64,000 nucleotides of DNA from Gemmatimonadales bacterium (GTDB lineage Bacteria > Gemmatimonadota > Gemmatimonadetes > Longimicrobiales > Gaopeijiaceae): NCBI GenBank assembly GCA_007695225.1, contig REED01000119.1:1-64000 (forward strand), written 5' to 3'. This document shows, in pieces, positions 18,807-29,041 of this stretch. Position 1 is the first letter of the stretch. The number at the start of each line of letters is the position of its first letter. The notes below the pieces were generated by a model. It did not search any database. It was not told the origin of the DNA and was given only the letters and a program-made list of their open reading frames with translations. Position numbers and translations under genes: made by a program.

Positions 18807-20177
18807 CTACCGACTCACCGGAATGTCCAGCACCTGACCGGGATGGATCCGGCTGGATCCGATCCGGTTGGTCCGCCGGATGTCCTCCACGGTCACCCCG
18901 TGGCGCCGGGCGATGACCCATAGGGACTCGCCGTTGGCGACGGTGTGGCGAAGAAGTTCTGCGGTGGCGCCATTGTTCACCGGGATCCGGAGCTCCTGGC
19001 CCGCCAGGATCCGGCTCCCCCGGATTCCATTGGCGGTCCGGAGTTCGCCCTCGCTGACACCATAGAGGCGGGCGATGGTCCAGAGGGATTCCCCTCGACC
19101 GACCCGATGGACCGCAGGGGCACTGGAGGCGGTCCGGGTTCCGGGCTGGGCCGACGCCGCAGGGAGACTCCGGGCCGTGGGCTGGGCGGAGGATTCGACG
19201 GATGGGGGAGGCGCATCCGCCGACGCCGTCACGGCCACCGTGCGGTATACGGGGATCCGGAGTTCCTGGCCCACCAGGATCCGGCTTCCCTGGATACGGT
19301 TCTCCGCACGAATCCGGGAGATGGCCACTCCGTAGCGATCGCCGATCCCCGAGAGCGTCTCGCCCCGCCGCACCCGATGGGTCACCCACTCCGTCTCGAC
19401 CCGGGTGTCTCCCTGGCTCGCATTGGCCACCACGGCGTCGTTCCCGGTCATCTGGGCCACATAGGTGGCGTAGGGCTGGGGATAGACCGCCACGTGGTAA
19501 TGGGGAGGATTCCGCTCGTAGATGGCCTCCAGGAGTCCTTCCCTCTCCAACGCGAGGAGGGTCCCCTCCAGCCAGTTCCGACAGGTGGCATTGCCGCTCC
19601 GGCGGAGGTCCACCGCCATCCCCGTGGGATGGACGGAGCGGGACGAGGCGTTCCAGGGCTGGTTGGAGCGGGGTCGGGTGAGGCTGGTCACCACCAGCTT
19701 CTCTCCGCAGGCCGAGCGATACTGGGCCGCCAGCCGCTGGATGAAGAGATTGACCTCGGGCCGCGCATAGGGAAAGGAGACGTTGTGGACGTCGAAATCC
19801 CGGTTCGGCACCACCGGGACCAGATATCCCGAGGCGACGAACTGCCGGACCTGGGCCGGCGTGTCCAGGTAGGTGAACCCGTGGGCCTGGGCCTGGTGGT
19901 TCTGCCGATCCAGGGAGGCGGTACCGCCGCGCAGGGTCTGGGCCTCGAGGGCTCCGGGGCTCCAGCAGACGGCCACCATGGCCATCGCGAAAAGGGACAC
20001 CGCGGAGAACACGGACGTCGGAAGGGAGCGGAGTAGCAGGCGCTGGAGCGGCATCATCCAGGAGGCTGAGGGTGCTCGTTTAGACCGCGAGTAGAGCCGC
20101 ATGGGGACCGTCCCAGGGCTCGGACCCTGGATGCCGGGTCCGTCACGATAGGTAAACATCTGATCCCCGCAACGCAA
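18807..20177 (-). CDS. LysM-repeat protein with DUF5715/M15-like domain
   Basis: Three LysM modules (THRVRRGETLSGIGDRYGV..., HRVGRGESLWTIARLYGV..., HTVANGESLWVIARRHGV...) and KLVVTSLTRPRSNQPWNASSRSVHPTGMAVDLRR; start may be internal. Confidence 0.8.
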   Translation of the reverse strand: MRCGDQMFTYRDGPGIQGPSPGTVPMRLYSRSKRAPSASWMMPLQRLLLRSLPTSVFSAVSLFAMAMVAVCWSPGALEAQTLRGGTASLDRQNHQAQAHGFTYLDTPAQVRQFVASGYLVPVVPNRDFDVHNVSFPYARPEVNLFIQRLAAQYRSACGEKLVVTSLTRPRSNQPWNASSRSVHPTGMAVDLRRSGNATCRNWLEGTLLALEREGLLEAIYERNPPHYHVAVYPQPYATYVAQMTGNDAVVANASQGDTRVETEWVTHRVRRGETLSGIGDRYGVAISRIRAENRIQGSRILVGQELRIPVYRTVAVTASADAPPPSVESSAQPTARSLPAASAQPGTRTASSAPAVHRVGRGESLWTIARLYGVSEGELRTANGIRGSRILAGQELRIPVNNGATAELLRHTVANGESLWVIARRHGVTVEDIRRTNRIGSSRIHPGQVLDIPVSR

Positions 20178-20191
20178 GCAGGGAATTCATC

Positions 20192-20211
20192 ACGGCCTTC
20201 CAGAAGGCCGT
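20192..20211. other. Perfect stem-loop ACGGCCTT-CCAG-AAGGCCGT
   Basis: 8-bp stem, 4-nt loop, intergenic; no clear U-tract. Confidence 0.5.
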
Positions 20212-20284
20212 TGAAGAAAGAAGAGGGACCGTCCACGACCACCGCTCTCCCCCACGGCCTCATGAGCCCATGGCCCTCCGGCCC

Positions 20285-21163
20285 TCAATCGTCCCGCTCG
20301 ACGGTGATCGTGCGCTCCACCGGGGTGAAGGGGCTCCGGATCCGGGCGCCGTCAGCTCCCACCAGATCCATGCGAAGGGTGTGCTCGCCGGCCGGAAGTC
20401 CGACGAGGACGTGGGGTGCCCAGTCGTGGATCAGAAACTCCCGGATTCCGTTCACCTGGAGGCGAACCCGGGTCCCGTCCTCCGAGAGCCGGACCCCGCT
20501 GAGGTAGAAATCCACGAGGATGGAGTCGGCATCGGTTCCCACGTATCCCCCCTGGGGCCGGGAGTAGATCAGGGTAGGGCCCCATTCCTCCGGGGGGGGA
20601 AGGGTGGGCTCCCCCTCTCCTACCACCACCCGTCGCTGAACCAGCGCCCCCGGCGTCTTCACCCCCTCGTGCCAGTCCCGCCCGGGAAAGGCTCGGATGA
20701 TGTGGGTTCCCGCCGGAAGGTCCTCCACCACCACGGGCTCCGACAGGTCGTAGATTGCTCGATAGGCCCCGTCATTCACCACCAGGTGGACGTGCTGTCC
20801 GTGGGCCCGGGCCAACCCCCGATCCTCGGCACCGGGGGTGGGCACATCCAGTTCAAAACCGGTGAGGGCGAAGGTTAGCTCCAACGGCTCCCCCTCGGCG
20901 ATGCGGGCACCGGACTCCGGAGACAGGAGGCCCAGTCGGGCATTGGGGTACTCGGGTCCTGCAGTGGCGAGGCGAAGGAGGCGGACCCCCGTCAGGCCCT
21001 CTTCGTCGAGGTCGGCGTGCACTCCGTTCCGGGGAAGGACCTCCTCCATCCCCTCAGGGTCGCCTTCCTGCCCACACCCCGAAAGGAGAAGAAATGGGAG
21101 GACCAGTAGGACGAGAGGCAGCGCGTTGGAGGCGACAAACCGAGGCGAAGGACCAGGGGCCAT
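20285..21163 (-). CDS. Hypothetical lipoprotein
   Basis: LVLLVLPFLLLSGCGQ lipobox; start re-assigned to MAPGPSPRF. Confidence 0.65.
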   Translation of the reverse strand: MAPGPSPRFVASNALPLVLLVLPFLLLSGCGQEGDPEGMEEVLPRNGVHADLDEEGLTGVRLLRLATAGPEYPNARLGLLSPESGARIAEGEPLELTFALTGFELDVPTPGAEDRGLARAHGQHVHLVVNDGAYRAIYDLSEPVVVEDLPAGTHIIRAFPGRDWHEGVKTPGALVQRRVVVGEGEPTLPPPEEWGPTLIYSRPQGGYVGTDADSILVDFYLSGVRLSEDGTRVRLQVNGIREFLIHDWAPHVLVGLPAGEHTLRMDLVGADGARIRSPFTPVERTITVERDD

Positions 21164-21267
21164 ATGGAAGAACTCCGGGAAGGTAGGGAAACCGAGTGGA
21201 CCCTCTGTTAGGTCGGAAGGGCGTCCAGGTTCCCCGGGCACCCCTGTCCGCCCCCCCCGCCGGCAGT

Positions 21268-21915
21268 TCAGCCAGAGAGGGCGGCGGGAAGCTGGAAGGC
21301 CACCGCCAGTCCGTCCAGGATGAACTGGACCCCGATGACCATGACGAGGAGGCCCATGATCCGGGTCATGACATTGAGACCCGTCTGACCGAACGTCCGA
21401 AGGAGCAGGGGGGCCACCAAAAGGACCAGTCCGGTGAGCAGGACCACCGCCGCGATGGCTCCATAGATCGCCGCCGCCTGCATGGGCGACTCCGCCTGGC
21501 CCATGAGGACGATGACGGTGGTGATGGCGCCCGGCCCGGCGATGGTTGGAAGCCCCAGAGGAATGATCCCGATCTGCTCCCGGGTCGTCCCCTCAAGCTC
21601 TTCCTCCTCGGTGGCCTTCACCCGGGATCGCCGGGCCTGGAGCATGTCCCACCCGATCCCGAAGAAGATGATTCCCCCGGCGATCTTGAAGGCGTGGGTG
21701 GTGATCCCAAAGAAGGCCAGGATCCCGCCCCCGGCGGCCGCGAAGATCCCCATGACGATGGCGGCGGTGAGCACCCCCCTCCCCACGGCGCGGCGGCGGG
21801 TCACCGGGTCCTCCCCACCGGTGAGGGCGAGGAAGATGGTGGCCGCGGAGAGGGGATTCACGATGGCCACCAGCGACGTGAAGGCCAGGACGGCGAAGGC
21901 GAGGTCAGCGGTCAT
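21268..21915 (-). CDS. MarC family integral membrane protein
   Basis: Six-TM MarC pattern; VAIVNPLSAATIFLALT... IGIIPLGLPTIAGPGAITTVIVL. Confidence 0.88.
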   Translation of the reverse strand: MTADLAFAVLAFTSLVAIVNPLSAATIFLALTGGEDPVTRRRAVGRGVLTAAIVMGIFAAAGGGILAFFGITTHAFKIAGGIIFFGIGWDMLQARRSRVKATEEEELEGTTREQIGIIPLGLPTIAGPGAITTVIVLMGQAESPMQAAAIYGAIAAVVLLTGLVLLVAPLLLRTFGQTGLNVMTRIMGLLVMVIGVQFILDGLAVAFQLPAALSG

Positions 21916-21998
21916 GGCGGGCAGTCTAACACGGAGGAAAGGTTCTGTGAACCGACCCTGAGCAGCCGGGCATGGACCCGGTCATGCCCCTGCGATCT

Positions 21999-22028
21999 GG
22001 CGATCCCCCAACAGGCGATCTCCCAACA
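21999..22028. repeat. Two tandem 15-bp units ggcgatcYcccaaca
   Basis: ggcgatcccccaaca ggcgatctcccaaca. Confidence 0.8.
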
Positions 22029-22034
22029 AAGGAA

Positions 22035-22066
22035 GGGGGAGGGGCCGGACACCCGACCCCTCCCCC
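22035..22066. terminator. GC-rich hairpin downstream of sodA (terminator-like)
   Basis: GGGGGAGGGG-N12-CCCCTCCCCC, no strong U-tract. Confidence 0.4.
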
Positions 22067-22166
22067 CCGGTTCCGCCCATCCCCCAGGGGATGGACGAAT
22101 CAGGACCACCGCGGGCGGATCGGGTTCCCGACGCCCCGCTGCGGCCCTGGATCCCTCAGGTGGTCC

Positions 22167-22805
22167 TCAGACCCCGGAGATCCATCCACCCTTCGCGGCT
22201 TCGTACTTCTCCGCCACCACGTCCCAGTTCACCACGTTCCAGAAGGCCGCCAGGTAGTCGGGGCGACGGTTCTGGTAGTTGAGGTAGTAGGCATGCTCCC
22301 AGACATCCACGCCCAGGATGGGGGTAGACCCCTCGATGAGGGGCGAATCCTGATTGGCGGTGGAACTCACCTGGAGATGTCCGAAGGGATCCACCGAGAG
22401 CCACCCCCAGCCGGAACCAAAGCGGCTGGCAGCGGCCCCGCTCACCTTCTCCTTGAGGGCGTCGAAGGACCCGAAGGCATCCGAGATGGCCTTCCCCAGC
22501 TCCCCCCCGGGTGTGGAGGCGCCCCCGGGCTTCAGGATCTCCCAGAAGAGGGCATGGTTGTGGAATCCGCCGCCATTGTTTCGCACCGCGCCCCGAAGGC
22601 CCTCGGGAAGGGCATGAAGGGCGCGGAGGAGCTGCTCCGCCGAATGCCCCTGGAAGTCAGCGTGGCTTTCCAGCGCGGCATTCAGGTTCTTCGTGTACCC
22701 GGCGTGATGCTTGGAGTGGTGGATCTCCATGGTCCGGGCGTCAATGTGGGGCTCCAGGGCATCATACGCATAGCCGAGGTCCGGGAGCTTGTGGGGATAC
22801 GCCAT
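22167..22805 (-). CDS. sodA: Superoxide dismutase (Fe/Mn)
   Basis: [46 protein letters not shown] ... [28 protein letters not shown]. Confidence 0.96.
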   Translation of the reverse strand: MAYPHKLPDLGYAYDALEPHIDARTMEIHHSKHHAGYTKNLNAALESHADFQGHSAEQLLRALHALPEGLRGAVRNNGGGFHNHALFWEILKPGGASTPGGELGKAISDAFGSFDALKEKVSGAAASRFGSGWGWLSVDPFGHLQVSSTANQDSPLIEGSTPILGVDVWEHAYYLNYQNRRPDYLAAFWNVVNWDVVAEKYEAAKGGWISGV

Positions 22806-22908
22806 AGGGGTTCTCCTGTTGGGGAAACGGAAGTGGAACGAATCATTCCGGAAATCTCTCAATCGGACACCTACGTCCAAGGAGACCCCGACCCCCGTCG
22901 GCCGTTCC

Positions 22909-24186
22909 ATGAACGACCCCACCCTTCGCCTACGTCGCATTCTCCTGGTGGACTGCGACGCATTCTTCGTGCAGGTAGCCCGCCTCCAGGATCCGGAGGG
23001 CGCGGGCCGGGCCCACCTCCTTCTGGTGGGTGGCTCGGCGGAGGGTCGAGGAGTGGTGACCTCCGCCTCGTACGCCTGCCGACCCTTCGGCGTCCGTTCC
23101 GGAATGCCCATGGGCCAGGCGCTTCGCCTCTGTCCGGAAGCGGTGGTGGTGCCGGTCCCCCGGAGTGCCTGCGTGGATCGAAGCCGGGCCGTCCGGGATG
23201 CCCTGGGCGACCTGGCCCCGGTGGTGCAGGCAGCCTCCATCGACGAGTTCTACCTCGACCTCACGGGAATGGAGCGCCTCCTCCAGGGTGAGTCGCTGGG
23301 GGAGACGGCCGAACGGATCCGGAACCGGGTCCGGGAGGTTGCCGAGATCTCCGTCTCCATCGGGGGGGGAACGAACCGTCTGGTGGCGAAGCTTGCCGCC
23401 GGGAGAGCCAAGCCCGCCGGCGTCCATGTGGTCCCCTCCGGAGAGGAAGCCGGCTTCCTGGCAGGCTTCGGCCTCAGGGAGATCCCTGGGGTGGGTCCCT
23501 CCCTCCTGGAGGCCCTGGAGCGGCGTGGGCTGCAGGAGGTCCGGGACGTGGTGGGCGTGGAGGAGGAATGGCTGGTCCGATGGTTCGGTGAAGCACGGGG
23601 GCGCTGGCTCTTCGAGCGCTGTCGAGGCATCGACCCGTCACCGGTGGTGGCCGAGGAGGAACGAAAGTCCATCTCGTCGGAACGCACCTTCTCCCGGGAT
23701 GTTTCGGCGGGATCGAGCGGGGACCGAATCCTGGAGCGTCATCTCCTGCAGCTCGCGCTCTCGGTGGGAGAGGGACTCCGGGGGCGGGGCCTCCGCGCCC
23801 GGACGGTGACCGTGAAGCTCCGGGATGGCGATTTCACGACCCGACAGGGATCCCGGACCCTTCCCCACCCCATGGAATCGGACCGCATCCTGTATGAGAC
23901 CGCCGGGGAACTCCTGGCCGAACTCCGCCGGAAACGCCGGGCCCCCACCCGGCTCCTGGGGGTGGGGGTGTCGAATCTGTCGGAGGAGGCCGTCCCCCGT
24001 CAGCTTTCCCTCCTGGAGGAAGAGGACGACCGGACCGAGACCGATCGGGACCGTACCCTCTCCCACCTGGGAGACGAACTCCGGGCCCGGTTCGGTCGGA
24101 AAGCCATCCTTCCGGGAGGGATCCTGGCAGAGGACCGGGAAGAGGACCGGGAAGAGGCCAGGGAAGCGGGAGGTGAGGACGATTGA
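22909..24186 (+). CDS. dinB: DNA polymerase IV (Y-family)
   Basis: [26 protein letters not shown]...[30 protein letters not shown]...[14 protein letters not shown]. Confidence 0.93.
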   Translation: MNDPTLRLRRILLVDCDAFFVQVARLQDPEGAGRAHLLLVGGSAEGRGVVTSASYACRPFGVRSGMPMGQALRLCPEAVVVPVPRSACVDRSRAVRDALGDLAPVVQAASIDEFYLDLTGMERLLQGESLGETAERIRNRVREVAEISVSIGGGTNRLVAKLAAGRAKPAGVHVVPSGEEAGFLAGFGLREIPGVGPSLLEALERRGLQEVRDVVGVEEEWLVRWFGEARGRWLFERCRGIDPSPVVAEEERKSISSERTFSRDVSAGSSGDRILERHLLQLALSVGEGLRGRGLRARTVTVKLRDGDFTTRQGSRTLPHPMESDRILYETAGELLAELRRKRRAPTRLLGVGVSNLSEEAVPRQLSLLEEEDDRTETDRDRTLSHLGDELRARFGRKAILPGGILAEDREEDREEAREAGGEDD

Positions 24187-25082
24187 GCACTGAGCGAATG
24201 GAGAAGCAATTGAGGAATGCGAACGCAGGGGCCCGATTCGGCAGTCCGTGCCCGGTGGTGGGGATGGTCCACCTCTCTCCCCTCCCCGGCTCCCCTCGCT
24301 GGGAAGGCGCCATGGAACCGGTTCTGGAGCGGGCCATGGCCGACGCCAGATCGCTGGTGAAGGGCGGCGTGGATGGAGTCCTGGTGGAGAACTTCGGAGA
24401 CGTCCCCTTCCACCCGGGTCCCGTCCCGCCGGAGACGGTGGCGGCCCTCACGCTGGCGGTGAACTGGGTGCAGGCGGCGGTAGAGGACGGAGCAGGAGTC
24501 GGTGACCCCCATCCGGATCGGACACCACTCCCCGTGGGCCTCAACGTCCTGCGGAACGACGCCCGGTCCGGCGTGGGGATCGCCGCCGCCACCGGCGCCG
24601 CCTTCCTCCGGGTGAACGTCCACACGGGGAGTATGTTCACCGACCAGGGCCTCCTCGAGGGACGGGCCCATGAGACCCTCCGGGAGCGGACACGGCTGGC
24701 CCCGGGCCTCCTCCTGCTGGCGGATGTCCATGTGAAGCACGCCACGCCCCCGGCAGGCGCCTCTCTGGAGGAGGCGGCCCGGGACGCCGTTCATCGCGGG
24801 TTGGCGGACATCCTGGTGGTATCAGGGAGCGGCACGGGACAGGCCACCGATCCGGAGCGGATCCGGCGCGTCCGGCGGGCCGTCCCGGACACCCCGGTCT
24901 GGGTGGGAAGCGGCGCCGATACGACGTCGGCGGAAGCCCTCGTCGGCGCCGGCGCCCAGGGGTTCATCGTGGGGACCGCCCTCCATCGGAACGGGGAGGC
25001 GGGACGGAGGATCGACCCCGCCCGGGTCCGGGCCTTCGTGGCTGCGGTCCGGCAGGCCACCGCCCGTCAGGCTGCCGGGTAG
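24183..25082 (+). CDS. BtpA/SgcQ family protein
   Basis: VVGMVHLSPLPGSPRWEGAMEPVLERAMADARSLVKGGVDGVLVENFGDVPF. Confidence 0.88.
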   Translation: MSTERMEKQLRNANAGARFGSPCPVVGMVHLSPLPGSPRWEGAMEPVLERAMADARSLVKGGVDGVLVENFGDVPFHPGPVPPETVAALTLAVNWVQAAVEDGAGVGDPHPDRTPLPVGLNVLRNDARSGVGIAAATGAAFLRVNVHTGSMFTDQGLLEGRAHETLRERTRLAPGLLLLADVHVKHATPPAGASLEEAARDAVHRGLADILVVSGSGTGQATDPERIRRVRRAVPDTPVWVGSGADTTSAEALVGAGAQGFIVGTALHRNGEAGRRIDPARVRAFVAAVRQATARQAAG

Positions 25083-25142
25083 TCGGGCAACCCGGAAGGC
25101 TCCCGGCGCTCCCCACGGTGGTCCCCCTCCTTGGTCAGGGGC

Positions 25143-26894
25143 CTACTCCTTCCGCCGCCGCCCCTCCTCCACCACCCGGCGGTGGACCTCGGCGTTCTCC
25201 ACCCAGGGCTTCCGTTTGAAGTAGGAGTTGGTGATCTCCTTCACCTTGGGCGTCAGGACCACTACTGCGATCAGGTTCGGGATGATGACCAGACCCAGGA
25301 AGATGTCCCCAAGGGTCCATGCCACCGCCAGGGGAACCACCGCCCCCACGAAATGCATCCCCACGAAGATCAGCTTATAGGGGAGCACCGCCTTCTCGCC
25401 GAAGAGGTAGTAGGCGCAACGATCCCCATAGTAACTCCATGCGATAGCTGTGGAGATCCCGAAGAGGAGCACGGTGAGGATGACGATGTAGTGCCCCCAG
25501 TCCCCGGGAAGGCCTCGCTGGAAGGCCAGCATGGTGAGGGGAGCGCCGTTCTGGGGCGCGTTCGCGTAGAGAAGGGGGTAGGTGGTGCCGTCCTCGGCCT
25601 CCGCCACCCGCTCCCCGGGACGGATCACCCCGGTAAAGGGCTCGGTCTGTCCCGGATCCACCCAGAATCGCTCCACCGGTGCCTCGTGCCATGCCATCCG
25701 GGGGTCCCCGGGATCGGTGGCCACCGGGTATCCGTCCAATACCTCGACGGATTCGGGGGGACTCACGAAGAAGTTGAAGCGTCCGTCCTCCCGCTCCTCC
25801 ACGAAGCTCATGTGCCCACCGGTGAACGTGATGGTGGTGGGGACCCGGTCGCCCCAGGCGCCGGTGATGATGATCACAAGCGCTGTCATGGTGCAGATGA
25901 CAATGGTGTCGATGAAGGGCTCCAGGAGGGCCACCACACCCTCGGAGACGGGCTCATCGGTCTTCGCTGCCGCATGGGCGATGGGGGCAGATCCCTGCCC
26001 CGCCTCGTTGGAGAAGAGCCCCCGGCGGACCCCCCACATCATGGTCACCAGGAAGGCGCCGACGCCGACCCCCGCCACTCCTGCGGAGGGGTTGAAGGCC
26101 TCGGTGAAGATGAGGGCGAAGGAGGGGAGGATCTGGTCCCAGTTCACCACGATGATGAAGAGGGCACCTGCCACGTAGATGGCCGCCATGGCCGGCGCCA
26201 GGATTCCCGTCACTTTTCCGATCCGGGCAATCCCCCCGATGATCACCGCCGCCACAACGGAGGCGGTGAGGATCCCGCTGATCCAGGGGGTGAGGCCGAA
26301 CTCGGTGCGGAGGGTGTCAGCCACTGTATTGGCCTGGACGCCGTTCCCGGTGAGAAAGGCGGTGAAGCCCAGGGCCACGGCGAAGAATACCGCCGCCGGC
26401 TTCCAGTGCTTCCCCAGTCCCCGCTCGATGTAGTACATGGGCCCGCCGGAAACCGTCCCTTCCCACATGCGAGCCCCAGGCTCGGGTTCCTTCACGTCCC
26501 GGTAGTACTGGGCCAGCGTCACCTCCGCGAACTTGGTGGCCATTCCCAGGAAGGCCGTGACCCACATCCAGAAGAGAGCTCCTGGTCCACCCCAGTGGAT
26601 GGCGATGGCCACCCCGGCGATGTTTCCGATCCCCACCGTGGCGGAGAGGGCCGTTGAGAGCGCCTGGAAGTGGGTGACGTCCCCGGGCTCCGCAGGATCA
26701 TCGTACCGTCCACTGGTGACGGCGAATCCGTGGCCCAAGTGCCGGATCTGGACGAACCCCAGCCGAAGGGTGAAATAGATCCCAGCCCCCAGGAGGAGAA
26801 TCACCACGAAGGGGATGGTTTCGTCACCCACGGGGATCCCGGAACTCCAGACCCACCCTTCAAGGGTGTCGACCAGCGAGCGAAATGCCTCCAT
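25143..26894 (-). CDS. Sodium:alanine symporter family protein (AGCS)
   Basis: GDVTHFQALSTALSATVGIGNIAGVAIAIHWGGPGALFWMWVTAFLGMATKFAEVTLAQYYR; start re-assigned to MEAFRSLVD. Confidence 0.93.
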   Translation of the reverse strand: MEAFRSLVDTLEGWVWSSGIPVGDETIPFVVILLLGAGIYFTLRLGFVQIRHLGHGFAVTSGRYDDPAEPGDVTHFQALSTALSATVGIGNIAGVAIAIHWGGPGALFWMWVTAFLGMATKFAEVTLAQYYRDVKEPEPGARMWEGTVSGGPMYYIERGLGKHWKPAAVFFAVALGFTAFLTGNGVQANTVADTLRTEFGLTPWISGILTASVVAAVIIGGIARIGKVTGILAPAMAAIYVAGALFIIVVNWDQILPSFALIFTEAFNPSAGVAGVGVGAFLVTMMWGVRRGLFSNEAGQGSAPIAHAAAKTDEPVSEGVVALLEPFIDTIVICTMTALVIIITGAWGDRVPTTITFTGGHMSFVEEREDGRFNFFVSPPESVEVLDGYPVATDPGDPRMAWHEAPVERFWVDPGQTEPFTGVIRPGERVAEAEDGTTYPLLYANAPQNGAPLTMLAFQRGLPGDWGHYIVILTVLLFGISTAIAWSYYGDRCAYYLFGEKAVLPYKLIFVGMHFVGAVVPLAVAWTLGDIFLGLVIIPNLIAVVVLTPKVKEITNSYFKRKPWVENAEVHRRVVEEGRRRKE

Positions 26895-27099
26895 GAGCTT
26901 TTCCGTTTGCGGAGGGGTTCTGGGAAAGAAGACGAGGAAGAATGGACGACCCCACCCTGAGAAGCAAGACATCGGCGCCTTCTCGCCGAAGGAGGACCGG
27001 CCCCTTCGAAACCGGGAGCATCCCGGATTCGTAGTAAGGACGGCGGACGGCCCCGTCCCCCCGCTTCCCCAGATATCCACGAAATCCCAGGAGCACTCC

Positions 27100-28362
27100 A
27101 TGCGTTCCCGCCCATCCCTGCGCCTCCAGCGGCGCCGCCGTGCTGCGGGCCACCCAGCCCCCGTCCATCCCTTCCCCGAGGGTCGCGTGGGGCTCTCCCT
27201 GGGGTGCCTCCTTGGATGCCTCCTCCTTGGCTTTGCCCCCTTGGCGGCCCAGGAGACGGGGTCGCCGCCAGGAGGTGAGCGGGAGGAACGGGGCGACCGT
27301 TCCAATGGAGGCGGGAGTGGCGCGGCCCTCCGTCTCATGGTAGGGAACACCGGCGTGGGAATCGGGCACGTCCCCCGGGTGAACGGGCTCCGCGTCAACT
27401 GGGCCGACCGCTACCTGGAGGAGGTGAACGGGGTGAACCTCACCTTCTGGCGCCCTCGTTCCAGCCAGTCGGTGGGAGGCACGGTCCGGGGCCTGGCACT
27501 GGGGGTCGCACCCCAGGCGGGATCCATCCGGGGGATCGGACTGGGCCTTGCCGCCGTCATCGGAGAGTCCGACCTGGCGGGGATCCACGTGGGGGGGCTG
27601 GCCGTGGTTTCCTCCGTCTCTGCGTCCGGCCTCTCCATGGGTGGGCTGGCCGTGGTATCCGAGGGCGGGTTGTTCGGGGTTTCCCTGGGAGGCCTGGCCA
27701 CGGTGGCCGAGGGAAGGATGGGCGGAATCCAGGCCGGGGGGCTGGCGGTGGTGGCCGAGGAGTCCATGCAGGGGGTCCAGGCCGGCGGGCTGGCGGTGGT
27801 GGCGGAAGGCCCCATGGCGGGGGTCCAGGCCGGCGGGCTGGCGGTGGTGGCGGAAGGAGGTCTGCGCGGAATCCAGGGAGGAGGTCTGGCGGTGGTCTCC
27901 GAGGGCAGAATGGACGGGATCCAGGCCGGGGGGCTGGCGGTGGTCTCGGGAGGTGACGCCCGGGGCCTGCAACTGGGCGGTCTCGCGGTCGTAGCCAATG
28001 GAGATCTGGACGGAATCCAGGTGGGTGGCCTGGCCGTGGTGACCGAGGGGAACCTCCGGGGCGTCCAGGCCGCGCTGGCGGGGGTGATGGCCCAGGGAAG
28101 CGTGCACGGGGTGACCGTGGCGGGGTACCGGGTGAAGGCCCCGGAGGTGCGTGGGCTGAACGTGGCAGGGTACTCGGATGTGGGCCGATTCCAGGGGGTG
28201 TCGGTGGGAGCCTTCCACCGCCTCGAGATGTCGGTTGGCCTCACGGTGGGCCTGGTGAACTGGGCGGACGAGCTTCGCGGCTTACAGATCGGACTCCTCA
28301 ACCGGGCCGGGAACAACCCCACCCCGTTCCGGGTCCTCCCCCTGGTGAACGCCCACTTCTGA
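27100..28362 (+). CDS. Exported repeat protein, resembling LA_2272-type surface repeat proteins
   Basis: Signal peptide then tandem (x)xGxQxGGLAVVxEG repeats and C-terminal RGLQIGLLNRAGNNPTPFRVLPLVNAHF. Confidence 0.75.
   Translation: MRSRPSLRLQRRRRAAGHPAPVHPFPEGRVGLSLGCLLGCLLLGFAPLAAQETGSPPGGEREERGDRSNGGGSGAALRLMVGNTGVGIGHVPRVNGLRVNWADRYLEEVNGVNLTFWRPRSSQSVGGTVRGLALGVAPQAGSIRGIGLGLAAVIGESDLAGIHVGGLAVVSSVSASGLSMGGLAVVSEGGLFGVSLGGLATVAEGRMGGIQAGGLAVVAEESMQGVQAGGLAVVAEGPMAGVQAGGLAVVAEGGLRGIQGGGLAVVSEGRMDGIQAGGLAVVSGGDARGLQLGGLAVVANGDLDGIQVGGLAVVTEGNLRGVQAALAGVMAQGSVHGVTVAGYRVKAPEVRGLNVAGYSDVGRFQGVSVGAFHRLEMSVGLTVGLVNWADELRGLQIGLLNRAGNNPTPFRVLPLVNAHF
27571..28146 (+). repeat. Twelve in-frame 48-bp (16-residue) tandem units
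   Basis: DLAGIHVGGLAVVSSV ... RMGGIQAGGLAVVAEE / SMQGVQAGGLAVVAEG / PMAGVQAGGLAVVAEG ... SVHGVTVAGYRVKAPE; 576 nt. Confidence 0.9.
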
Positions 28363-28468
28363 ATCCGGCCCTGATCGGCCCGTAATCCATCCTTGCTCCG
28401 CCCGTGATCCGCCTCTGGAAAGGGCGCTGGCGACCCCGGGCGGAACCGCCTCATCCAGCGAGCCCCCC

Positions 28469-28912
28469 ATGTACGAACTGAGCATCTATCTGGCAGGAGA
28501 AATCCACAGCGACTGGCGGGACCGGTTCCGGTCAGCCCTCGAGGAGCGAGGGGTGGAAGCCACCTTCCTGGGACCCCAGGAGGAGCACCAGCGGTCTGAC
28601 GACATCGGGGAGGAGATCCTGGGCGAGCAGCCCGGCCCCCGATATCGGGACTTGATGGGAGCCCGGGTGAACACCCTTCGGACCCGGGTCCACATGCGTC
28701 ACGCCGACCTGTTCGTGGCCTGTTTCACGGACAAGTACCGGCAGTGGAACACCGCCGCCGACGCAGGGGCCGCCGTGGCCGCAGGGATTCCTCTGATCCT
28801 CATCCGCGACCCGGAGCACCTCCACGCGCTGAAGGAGTTGGACGCCATGGCGGACCTCACCGTGGAGACCCTGGAGCAGGCCGCTGACGCGGTGGCCTAC
28901 ATCCTGGAATAG
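28469..28912 (+). CDS. YtoQ family protein
   Basis: MYELSIYLAGEIHSDWRDRFRSALEERG...FLGPQEEHQRSDDIGEEILG...HADLFVACFTDKYRQWNTAADAG. Confidence 0.9.
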   Translation: MYELSIYLAGEIHSDWRDRFRSALEERGVEATFLGPQEEHQRSDDIGEEILGEQPGPRYRDLMGARVNTLRTRVHMRHADLFVACFTDKYRQWNTAADAGAAVAAGIPLILIRDPEHLHALKELDAMADLTVETLEQAADAVAYILE

Positions 28913-28932
28913 GGAGGGCAGCCAGAAAGCGG

Positions 28933-28968
28933 AAGGGCCCGTCGGGAAGACATCCCGGCGGGCCCTTT
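28933..28968. terminator. Bidirectional hairpin terminator between convergent genes
   Basis: aagggcccgtcggga-agaca-tcccggcgggcccttt. Confidence 0.75.
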
Positions 28969-29041
28969 GCATTTGCATTTACTTCGAAACGTTCACTCCG
29001 TCACTCCTGCGGAAGCGCCCCGCCGGGAGAGGAGGGAAGAA

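Noticed and set aside
22806-22908. GGAACGAATCATTCC between sodA and dinB as a LexA box
   Set aside because: Does not match the GAAC-N4-GTTC or CTGT-N8-ACAG patterns; only a weak GGAA/TTCC inverted repeat.
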